Shown: piece by piece, positions 33,339 to 39,307 of the stretch
Layout: each line of letters begins with the position of its first letter
Position numbering within the stretch: the stretch's first letter is position 1
Assembly: GCA_028872015.1 (NCBI GenBank)
Contig: JAGWLO010000032.1
Location: forward strand, 1 to 39,307
Length of the DNA stretch: 39,307 nucleotides
Origin: Burkholderiales bacterium
GTDB taxonomy: Bacteria > Pseudomonadota > Gammaproteobacteria > Burkholderiales > Burkholderiaceae_C
Direction of reading: 5' to 3'
Program-made: the position numbers and the translations under genes
Notes under the pieces: generated by a model
What the model saw: the letters and a program-made list of their open reading frames with translations, nothing else
Databases searched by the model: none
What the model was told of the DNA's origin: nothing

Positions 33339-34663
33339 AGTCGCTGCGGGCGCGGCTGTTCGGCCTGCTGCTCGCCCTGGCGGCGGTGGCGGCGCTGCTG
33401 GTGGGCGGTGGCACCTACCTCAGCGTCAGCGACGACGCCGACGCGCTGTTCGACTACCACCTGCGGCAGATGGCGCTGTCGTTGCGCGACCAGGGGCGCA
33501 TTCCCGACGACGAGCGCGCCGCGCTGGCGAATGCCGATTTCGACTACGTCGTGCAGGTCTGGTCGAGCGACGGCGTGGCGCTGTACAGCACGCTGCCGGC
33601 GCCGCGGCTGCCGGCGCGCGCGGTGCTGGGCTACAGCACGGTCCGGGTGGACGGCGCGGCCTGGCGCATGTACTGCGCCGCCACGCCCTTTCGCATCGTG
33701 CAGGTGGCGCAGCCGCTGGCGGCGCGGCGCAAGCTGGCCGCGGCGGCGGCCTGGCGCAGCGTGCTGCCGATCGGCATCGCCGCGCCCCTGGTGGCGCTGG
33801 CGATGTGGTGGGTGGTGGGCGCTTCGCTCGCGCCGCTGGCGCGCGTGGCCAGCGCGGCGCGCGCGCGCGACGCCGGTGCGCTGGAGCCGCTGCCGGCCGA
33901 GGGACTGCCGGCCGAGGTGACGCCGCTGGTGCAGGCGTTCAACACCCTGCTCGGCCGGCTGGCGCAGGCCTTCGAGGCCCAGCACGCCTTCGTCGCGGAT
34001 GCCGCGCACGAGCTGCGCACGCCGCTGACGGCGCTGAAGCTGCAGCTGGGCCTGCTGGGCAGCGCCGCCGACGCGGCCGAGCGCGACGATGCCGTGGCGC
34101 GCCTGAACGCCGGCGTCGAACGCGCGCGCCACCTCGTCGAGCAGCTGCTGGCGCTGGCGCGCGCCGACCCGGCCGTGCCGCTGGCGCTGGCCGAGCTCGA
34201 CCTGGCCGAGGTGGCCCGCGCCGCCGTCGCCGACAGCCAGCCGCTGGCCGCGCTGCGCCAGGGCACGGTGACGCTGGTGGCGCCCGCCGCGCTGCCCTGG
34301 CGCGGCGACGCCGAGGCGCTGCGCAGCGCCGTGCGCAACCTGGTGGACAACGCGCTCAAGCATGGCGGCGCCGCGCCGCAGGTGCGGGTGGAGGTGCAGC
34401 GCGACGGGGCGGCCGGCGCGGCGCGGGCCTGGGTGCGCGTGGACGACGCCGGCCCCGGCATCCCGCCGGCGGAGCGCGAGCGCGTGTTCGACCGCTTCCA
34501 CCGCCGCGAGCCCGGGCGCCCGGGCGGCAGCGGCCTGGGCCTGGCCATCGTGCGCGCGATCGCCGAGCGCCACGGCGGGCAGGTGGTGCTGTCCGATTCG
34601 CCGCTGGGCGGCCTGCGCGCCGAGCTGCAACTGGCTGCGGGTTCGCCGCTCGCTGCAGGCTGA
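33335..34663 (+). CDS. Sensor histidine kinase, QseC-like
   Basis: A 442-residue inner-membrane kinase. Membrane helices lie at about 7-28 and 145-163, enclosing a periplasmic sensor of about 115 residues. A HAMP-like linker follows. The phosphorylated His225 lies in VADAAHELRTPLTALKLQL, and the ATPase domain has NLVDNALKHGG, DDAGPGIP and GSGLGLAIV. It phosphorylates the regulator encoded immediately upstream (4-base overlap). The signal is unknown. Confidence 0.94.
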   Translation: MKSLRARLFGLLLALAAVAALLVGGGTYLSVSDDADALFDYHLRQMALSLRDQGRIPDDERAALANADFDYVVQVWSSDGVALYSTLPAPRLPARAVLGYSTVRVDGAAWRMYCAATPFRIVQVAQPLAARRKLAAAAAWRSVLPIGIAAPLVALAMWWVVGASLAPLARVASAARARDAGALEPLPAEGLPAEVTPLVQAFNTLLGRLAQAFEAQHAFVADAAHELRTPLTALKLQLGLLGSAADAAERDDAVARLNAGVERARHLVEQLLALARADPAVPLALAELDLAEVARAAVADSQPLAALRQGTVTLVAPAALPWRGDAEALRSAVRNLVDNALKHGGAAPQVRVEVQRDGAAGAARAWVRVDDAGPGIPPAERERVFDRFHRREPGRPGGSGLGLAIVRAIAERHGGQVVLSDSPLGGLRAELQLAAGSPLAAG

Positions 34664-34674
34664 CGGCGAACGTC

Positions 34675-34703
34675 GGCCCCGGCGCCATGCCGGTCCCGGG
34701 GCC
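34675..34703 (+). terminator. Hairpin after the sensor-kinase gene
   Basis: GGCCCCGG and CCGGGGCC form an 8-bp stem, with a nested CGGC/GCCG pair in the loop, 11 bases after the kinase stop. It lacks a T-run. The remaining part of this 184-base gap up to the exporter gene shows nothing recognisable. Confidence 0.35.
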
Positions 34704-34847
34704 GCAGCCAGGGCCGCGTCGTCCCCGCCGCGCCTGCCCTTCCGCCGCTGCAGGTTGTCGACCCTGGTCGGCCAGGCCCCCGGCAGCACCGCGTCGCGCC
34801 ATGACGGCGATGGCCATCGCTGCGACCACCGCCTCTACGATCGCGGC

Positions 34848-35810
34848 ATGACCCGCCCTGCCGTCCCTATCGCCGACGCCGTCGCCACGCCGCCGCGCTT
34901 GCTCTCGCCGCTGGTCCTGGCCTGCCTGGCCGCCACCTGGCTGGTCTGGGGCTCGACCTATCTGGCGATCAAGTTCGCGCTGCTGAGCCTGCCGCCCTTC
35001 TTCCAGATGGGCACACGCTTCCTCGCCGCGGGCGGCCTGCTGCTGGCCTGGATGCGCTGGCGCGGTGCGCCCTGGCCCACGCGCCGGCAGTGGCGCAACG
35101 CCGTCGTGGTGGGCACGCTGATGCTCGGCGGCGGCATGGGCGGCACCGCGGTGGCCGAACAGTCGGTGGGCTCGGGGCTGGTGGTGGCCTTCATCGCCGT
35201 GGTGCCCGTCATGATGGCGCTGCTGAACTGGGCCGAAGGCAGGCGGCCGCGTGCCTTCGAGGCTGCGGGCATCGGCGTCGGCCTGGCGGGCGTGCTGATG
35301 CTGACCCAGGGCGCGGGCTTCCGCGCCTCGCCCGCAGGGCTGCTGGCGGTGGCCGTGAGCAGCGCGGCCTGGTCGGTGGGCAGCGTGCTCAGCCAGCGCC
35401 GGCTGCGCCTGGCCCCCGGGGCCATGGGCTTTGCCAGCGAGATGCTGTGCGGCGGTGCCGTGCTGCTGGGCGTGGCCGCGCTCACCGGCGAGTCGCCGCG
35501 GCAGCCGCTGCAACCCCTGGCCGTGGCCGCCTGGGGCTACCTGGTCGTGTTCGGCTCGCTGGTCGCGTTCAGCGCCTACATGGTGCTGCTGGCGCGCGCG
35601 CCGGCCGCGCTGGTGTCGAGCTACGCCTTCGTCAACCCGCTCATCGCGATGCTGCTGGGCGTGGCGGTGGCGGGCGAGGTCGTCACCCGCTACGAGTGGG
35701 CCGCGGCGGGCGTGGTGGTGGCCGGCGTGCTGCTGCTGCTGGCCGACCGGCGCACGCCGGCCGTGGCGGCCGGCACGCCGCTCAAGCCAGCGTCTTGCGC
35801 ATCGGAGTGA
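34848..35810 (+). CDS. yedA: EamA-family drug/metabolite exporter, YedA-like
   Basis: A 320-residue inner-membrane protein with about ten helices in two EamA repeats. The opening TWLVWGSTYLAIKFALLSLPPFFQMGTRFLAAGGLLLAW pattern (described by its key residues) is typical of YedA-like exporters. The first repeat covers about residues 20-155 and the second 165-305. The substrate is unknown. The ATG at 34848 leaves a short cytoplasmic N-terminus before the first helix. The last 29 bases overlap a coding-like minus-strand remnant. Confidence 0.87.
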   Translation: MTRPAVPIADAVATPPRLLSPLVLACLAATWLVWGSTYLAIKFALLSLPPFFQMGTRFLAAGGLLLAWMRWRGAPWPTRRQWRNAVVVGTLMLGGGMGGTAVAEQSVGSGLVVAFIAVVPVMMALLNWAEGRRPRAFEAAGIGVGLAGVLMLTQGAGFRASPAGLLAVAVSSAAWSVGSVLSQRRLRLAPGAMGFASEMLCGGAVLLGVAALTGESPRQPLQPLAVAAWGYLVVFGSLVAFSAYMVLLARAPAALVSSYAFVNPLIAMLLGVAVAGEVVTRYEWAAAGVVVAGVLLLLADRRTPAVAAGTPLKPASCASE

Positions 35811-35982
35811 GTTCCAGCGCCACCCCGGCCGGCAGCGCCGGGCGCAACCGCTTGCCGCCCAGGTCGCCAGCGCGGGCGCACAGCCGCTGGCCCGGCCGCG
35901 TGACCACCCGCGCCGTGGCGAGCCCAGGCCGGGGATGCAGGCGACAGGCGCGGATCCTCCGCTGCCGCCGCTGCTGCCGCTC
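35782..35982 (-). pseudogene. Coding-like 3' gene remnant, unidentified
   Basis: Reading leftwards to a TGA at 35782-35784, one minus-strand frame stays open for about 66 codons. Its last 55 codons show almost exclusively G/C third positions, like the real genes here, including peptide segments GLATARVVTRPGQRLC and LPAGVALELTPMRKTLA. Upstream it meets an in-frame TAG, and no good start codon or ribosome binding site is visible, so it looks like the tail of a gene whose 5' part is lost. I cannot assign a family. It could also be a very short unrecognised gene using a rare start. Confidence 0.35.
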
Positions 35983-35989
35983 CTAATCC

Positions 35990-36010
35990 TGGCTTCACCT
36001 TGGCTTCACC
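35990..36010 (+). promoter_or_regulatory. 11-base-period direct repeat at the protease promoter
   Basis: TGGCTTCACC occurs at 35990-35999 and again at 36001-36010. Two direct half-sites with an 11-base period are the usual binding pattern of OmpR-family regulators. They sit where the -35 region would be for a -10-like TACATT at 36031-36036. Confidence 0.5.
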
Positions 36011-36026
36011 CGGCGCTCATGCGCCG
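36011..36026. promoter_or_regulatory. Inverted repeat in the presumed promoter spacer
   Basis: CGGCGC-TCAT-GCGCCG is a perfect 6-bp inverted repeat immediately after the direct repeats and just before the -10-like TACATT. It could be a second regulator site or a structure at the promoter. It is 62 bases from the protease start codon. Confidence 0.4.
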
Positions 36027-36087
36027 TCCCTACATTGAGGTGAGAGGACGGCCCGTCGGCCGCCACCCCACGCCCAGGAGAACCGCC

Positions 36088-37569
36088 ATGAAACGTACTC
36101 ACATCGCCACTGCCTCGGTGCTTGCCCTGATGGGGCTGGGCGCCGGCGCTGCACATGCCTGGTCGCTGCCCGGCTGGCTGCACCACGACAGCGACAAGAC
36201 CCAGGTTGCGATGGCCGACACCGCGGCGGCCCCGGTGGCGCCGCCGCCGGCCCCGATCGCGCCGCTGACCGCGGGCGCGATGCCCAACTACCGCGCCATC
36301 GTCCAGACCTACGGCCCGGCCGTGGTGGGCGTCACCGTGGCCGGCGAGCGCAAGGTGGGCGGCGACGGCAACCCCTCGATGCAGAACGATCCGTTCTTCC
36401 GCTTCTTCCAGGGCGTGCCCGGCTTCCAGATGCCGCCGCAGGGCGAGGTGCCGTTCCGCGGCCAGGGCTCGGGCTTCCTCATCAGCCCCGACGGCCTGAT
36501 TCTGACCAACGCCCACGTCGTGCGCGATGCCAAGGAGGTGACGGTCAAGCTGAAGGACCGGCGCGAGTTCAAGGCCAAGGTGCTGGGCAGCGACCCGGCC
36601 ACCGACATCGCCGTGATCAAGATCGACGCCCACAACCTGCCCACCGTGGTGATGGGCCACCCGAGCGCTGTGCAGGTGGGCGACTACGTGCTGGCCATCG
36701 GTGCGCCCTACGGCTTCGAGCAGAGTGCCACCCAGGGCATCGTCAGCGCCAAGGGCCGCTCGCTGCCGGGCGACAGCTACGTGCCCTTCATCCAGACCGA
36801 CGCCGCGGTGAACCCGGGCAACTCGGGCGGGCCGCTGTTCGATGCCGGCGGCCGCGTGATCGGCATCAACGCCGAGATCTACTCGCAGAGCGGCGGCTTC
36901 CAGGGCCTGGCCTTCGCGATCCCCGTCAACGTGGCGATGCACGTGAAGGACGAGATCCTGGCCCACGGCCATGTCGACCACGCCCGGCTGGGCGTGACGC
37001 TGCAGGACCTGACGGCGCCCCTGGCCGAATCGTTCGGGCTCAAGACGCCCGACGGCGCGCTGATCTCGAGCGTGGCGCCGCACACCGCGGCGGCCCAGGC
37101 CCACCTCAAGCCGGGCGACGTGATCACCGAGGTCGACGGGCATCCCGTGCACACCAGCGGCGACGTCTCCACCCGCGTGGGCCTGGCATCGCCGGGCCAG
37201 AAGCTGGCGATCACGTACTGGCGCGACAAGACGGCCCACGAGATGAACGTGGCGCTGGGCAAGGCCGACGCGGAGGGCAGCACGGTGGTGGCGTCGAGCC
37301 AGGGCGGCTCGCTCGGCCTGAGCGTGCGGCCGCTGAACCCGCAGGAAGAGCGCCAGGCCGGGGTCGACCATGGCCTGCTGGTGCGCGATGCCAGCGGCCC
37401 CGCGGCCGACGCCGGCATCCAGGCCGGCGACGTGCTGCTGGCGCTGAACGGGCGCCCGGTGGACAGCGTGGAGCAGGTGCACCGCGTGCTCGAGAAGCAT
37501 CCGCACCACGTGGCGCTGCTGATCCAGCGCAACGGCCAGCAGATCTTCGTGCCGGTGGAACTGGGCTGA
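36088..37569 (+). CDS. degP: Do-type periplasmic serine protease (DegP/HtrA/MucD)
   Basis: A 493-residue envelope quality-control protease. A signal peptide covers about residues 1-24 (GAGAAHA). The trypsin-like domain carries the triad His143 (LTNAHVV), Asp173 (ATDIAVI) and Ser246 (GNSGGP). Two PDZ domains follow (about 265-360 and 395-490), with PHTAAAQAHLKPGDVI and DASGPAADAGIQAGDVLLALNG as their core segments. AGGAG seven bases before the ATG fixes the start. The gene stands alone with its own promoter region, which contains tandem TGGCTTCACC repeats. The preceding two-component pair is an attractive but unproven regulator. Confidence 0.95.
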   Translation: MKRTHIATASVLALMGLGAGAAHAWSLPGWLHHDSDKTQVAMADTAAAPVAPPPAPIAPLTAGAMPNYRAIVQTYGPAVVGVTVAGERKVGGDGNPSMQNDPFFRFFQGVPGFQMPPQGEVPFRGQGSGFLISPDGLILTNAHVVRDAKEVTVKLKDRREFKAKVLGSDPATDIAVIKIDAHNLPTVVMGHPSAVQVGDYVLAIGAPYGFEQSATQGIVSAKGRSLPGDSYVPFIQTDAAVNPGNSGGPLFDAGGRVIGINAEIYSQSGGFQGLAFAIPVNVAMHVKDEILAHGHVDHARLGVTLQDLTAPLAESFGLKTPDGALISSVAPHTAAAQAHLKPGDVITEVDGHPVHTSGDVSTRVGLASPGQKLAITYWRDKTAHEMNVALGKADAEGSTVVASSQGGSLGLSVRPLNPQEERQAGVDHGLLVRDASGPAADAGIQAGDVLLALNGRPVDSVEQVHRVLEKHPHHVALLIQRNGQQIFVPVELG

Positions 37570-37587
37570 TCGGTCCCCCTGCAGGGC

Positions 37588-37616
37588 CCGGCGGCAGCCT
37601 CAGTGGGCGCCGCCGG
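37588..37616. terminator. Hairpin between convergent protease and efflux genes
   Basis: CCGGCGGC (37588-37595) and GCCGCCGG (37609-37616) flank a 13-base loop in the 30-base gap and the last codons of emrB. Its place between convergent genes fits a bidirectional terminator, but there is no T-run. Confidence 0.35.
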
Positions 37617-39228
37617 CCCCCACGCCGGCGCCCGGCTTGGGGCGTGCCAGCCAGATCACGCCGATCAGCAGGATGAACAGCAGCGACGACATCCAGAACA
37701 CGTCGTCCACGGCCAGCGTGTAGGCCTGCTGGTCGATCATGCGGTTGATCGCCGCCAGCGCCTGCGCGCGGCTCAGGCCACCGGCCATCATGGTCTGCAG
37801 CGTGTGCTGGGTGGCGGCGCTGCCGTTGTGGATGGCCTCGCTGAGCTGGGCGTGGTGCAGGCTGGCGCGGTTGTCCCACAAGGTGGTGAACAGCGAGGTG
37901 CCCACCGCGCCCGCCGTGATGCGCACGAAGTTGGACAGCCCCGCGGCCGAGGGCAGCTTGTCGGGCGTCAGGCCCGAGAACACGATGGCCTGCAGCGGGA
38001 TGAAGAAGAAGGCCATCGCCGCGCCCTGCAGCACGGTCGGGATGAGGACGGTCTCGAACGGCGCGTCGGTGCTGAAGTGCGAGCGCAGCCAGAGCACGAA
38101 CGCGAAGCCCACGAAGGCCACCGTGGCCAGCCGGCGCGGATCGATCCGGCCCACGTTCTTGCCCACCCAGGGCGACAGCAGGATGGCCAGGATGCCCACC
38201 GGCGCCGTGGCCAGCCCGGCCCAGGTGGCGGTGTAGCCCATGAACTGCTGCAGCCACAGCGGCAGCAGCACCACGTTGCCGAAGAACAGGCCGTAGGCCA
38301 CCGACAGCGAGACCGTGCCCATCGTGAAGTTGCGCCGCCCGAACAGGCGCAGGTCGACGATGGGGTGGCGATCGGTCAGCTCCCAGGCGAGGAAGAACAG
38401 GAAGCTCACCGAGGAGACCACCGCCAGCACCACGATCTGGGTCGAGGAGAACCAGTCCAGCTCCTTGCCCTTGTCCACCATCACCTGCATCGTGCCCACG
38501 AACAGGATCAGCAGCAGCAGGCCCACGCGGTCCAGCGGCACCCGGCGCGGGCCGGGATCGCGCTTGTGGTAGATCGACCAGGTCAGCCCCGCGGCGAACA
38601 GCCCGACCGGGATGTTGATGTAGAAGATCCAGGGCCAGGACAGGTTGTCGGTGATCCAGCCGCCCAGCAGCGGCCCGGCCACCGGGGCCACCAGCACCGT
38701 CATCGCCCACATCGCCATCGCGGTGCCGGACTTCTTGGACGGGTAGCTTGCCAGCAGCAGCGTCTGCGACAGCGGGATCATCGGCCCGGCCACGGCACCC
38801 TGCAGCACGCGGAAGGCGATCAGGGTGGAGATGTTCGGCGCCAGCCCGCACAGCCAGGACGCGATCACGAACATCAGCACGCTGGTCACGAACAGCCGCA
38901 CCTGGCCGAAGCGCTGCGTCAGCCAGCCGGTGAGCGGCACCGAGATCGCGTTGGCCACCGCGAACGAGGTGATGACCCAGGTGCCCTGCGACGGGCTCAC
39001 CCCGACATCGCCCGAGATGGCGGGGATGGAGACGTTGGCGATGGAGGTGTCGAGCACGTTCATGAACGTGGCCAGCGACAGCGCGATCGTGCCCAGCACC
39101 AGGGGCAGGCCCTTCAGCGGCGCGAACTCCTGCTGCGCCGGCGGGCGTGCCGGCGGCGGGGCGGACGCCGGCGGGGCCGGCGGCGGGGGGCCGGCCGGCC
39201 CGTCCAGCACGGCAGAGGCGGCAGCCAT
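37600..39228 (-). CDS. emrB: EmrB/QacA-type (DHA2) multidrug efflux permease
   Basis: A 542-residue inner-membrane proton-driven exporter with about 14 helices. A Pro/Ala-rich cytoplasmic N-terminus precedes helix 1, which carries LDTSIANVSIPAI typical of DHA2 pumps. Motif A is GWLTQRFGQVRLF and motif C is VAPVAGPLLGGW. EmrB usually works with a membrane-fusion protein (EmrA) encoded just upstream. Here a TGA in the upstream frame lies 15 bases before the ATG, as if such a gene ends there, but the sequence then turns into a copy of emrB itself and the window ends. Confidence 0.94.
   Translation of the reverse strand: MAAASAVLDGPAGPPPPAPPASAPPPARPPAQQEFAPLKGLPLVLGTIALSLATFMNVLDTSIANVSIPAISGDVGVSPSQGTWVITSFAVANAISVPLTGWLTQRFGQVRLFVTSVLMFVIASWLCGLAPNISTLIAFRVLQGAVAGPMIPLSQTLLLASYPSKKSGTAMAMWAMTVLVAPVAGPLLGGWITDNLSWPWIFYINIPVGLFAAGLTWSIYHKRDPGPRRVPLDRVGLLLLILFVGTMQVMVDKGKELDWFSSTQIVVLAVVSSVSFLFFLAWELTDRHPIVDLRLFGRRNFTMGTVSLSVAYGLFFGNVVLLPLWLQQFMGYTATWAGLATAPVGILAILLSPWVGKNVGRIDPRRLATVAFVGFAFVLWLRSHFSTDAPFETVLIPTVLQGAAMAFFFIPLQAIVFSGLTPDKLPSAAGLSNFVRITAGAVGTSLFTTLWDNRASLHHAQLSEAIHNGSAATQHTLQTMMAGGLSRAQALAAINRMIDQQAYTLAVDDVFWMSSLLFILLIGVIWLARPKPGAGVGAGGAH
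38680..38728. repeat. 49-base direct repeat, copy inside emrB
   Basis: This segment of the emrB gene (coding for GTAMAMWAMTVLVAPV on the minus strand) is repeated exactly at 39259-39307, in the same orientation, 579 bases away. Confidence 0.9.
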
Positions 39229-39243
39229 GGCGCGGCCGGGGCG

Positions 39244-39307
39244 TCAGCGCGTGGCGCGCACCGGGGCCACCAGCACCGTCATCGCCCACATCGCCATCGC
39301 GGTGCCG
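39244..39307 (-). CDS. Partial reading frame upstream of emrB, emrB duplicate or EmrA tail
   Basis: Entering from the window edge, a minus-strand frame reads GTAMAMWAMTVLVAPV, identical to emrB, then diverges to RATR and stops at TGA (39244-39246), 15 bases before the emrB ATG. The last four residues could be the true C-terminus of an upstream EmrA-like protein, and the rest a duplication or a misassembled end. Confidence 0.3.
   Translation of the reverse strand, partial: GTAMAMWAMTVLVAPVRATR
39259..39307. repeat. 49-base direct repeat, copy at the window end
   Basis: Identical to 38680-38728 at all 49 positions up to the last base of the window. The true repeat could extend further outside. 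The junction at 39258/39259 is abrupt, with no flanking similarity. Confidence 0.9.

Overview
The window is very GC-rich, with strong G/C preference at third codon positions, and gene order and protein types point to a betaproteobacterium of the Burkholderiales (Rubrivivax/Leptothrix/Roseateles-like). That placement is inferred from protein character, not from a marker gene. Genes are tightly packed. No gap between supported genes exceeds about 280 bases, and I see no tRNA, rRNA, CRISPR array, transposase or phage gene.

Layout. (1) 1-4084, minus strand: a chemotaxis cluster read leftwards, consisting of a small CheZ-like protein, cheY, cheA and a chemoreceptor cut by the window edge. (2) 4255-7331, plus strand: a soluble receiver-histidine kinase, its NarL/FixJ-type regulator and an EgtB-like protein that has lost predicted iron ligands. 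(3) 7391-10227: small and large subunits of a molybdenum hydroxylase (form II CoxL-like) with no FAD subunit beside them. (4) 10443-21306: eight plus-strand genes that read as one beta-glucan utilisation locus: TonB-dependent receptor, flavin-dependent halogenase, sugar-binding protein, two ABC permeases, GH1 beta-glucosidase, ABC ATPase and exported GH16 glucanase. Two CG-centred LacI-type operator-like sites lie upstream of the receptor, and two tandem perfect hairpins lie between the receptor and the halogenase. (5) 21502-25467: a Tat-exported PhoX-type phosphatase with a Pho-box-like repeat in its promoter, divergent from an MFS transporter and a DedA protein. (6) 25535-30633: a SPOR-like exported protein, a PPi-type phosphofructokinase, a TPR-glycosyltransferase converging on it with a 47-base overlap, a hexanucleotide tandem repeat and a ClC chloride transporter with CBS domains. 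(7) 30778-34663: a DUF5666 lipoprotein divergent from an OmpR-type two-component pair. (8) 34848-39307: a YedA-like exporter, a Do-type periplasmic protease with an unusual promoter and an EmrB-type efflux pump. The window closes with an exact 49-base direct repeat of emrB sequence, which may be a tandem duplication or an assembly error.

How the genes work together. In the glucan locus, GH16 would cut beta-1,3- or mixed-linkage glucan outside the inner membrane. The TonB receptor would bring oligosaccharides into the periplasm, the binding protein and ABC importer would move them into the cytosol, and GH1 (no signal peptide) would release glucose. The halogenase inside this operon has no obvious role in sugar breakdown and is the most intriguing part. 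The combination of a TonB receptor with a complete ABC importer and a halogenase, linked by overlapping start and stop codons, is the best candidate for a system worth describing further.
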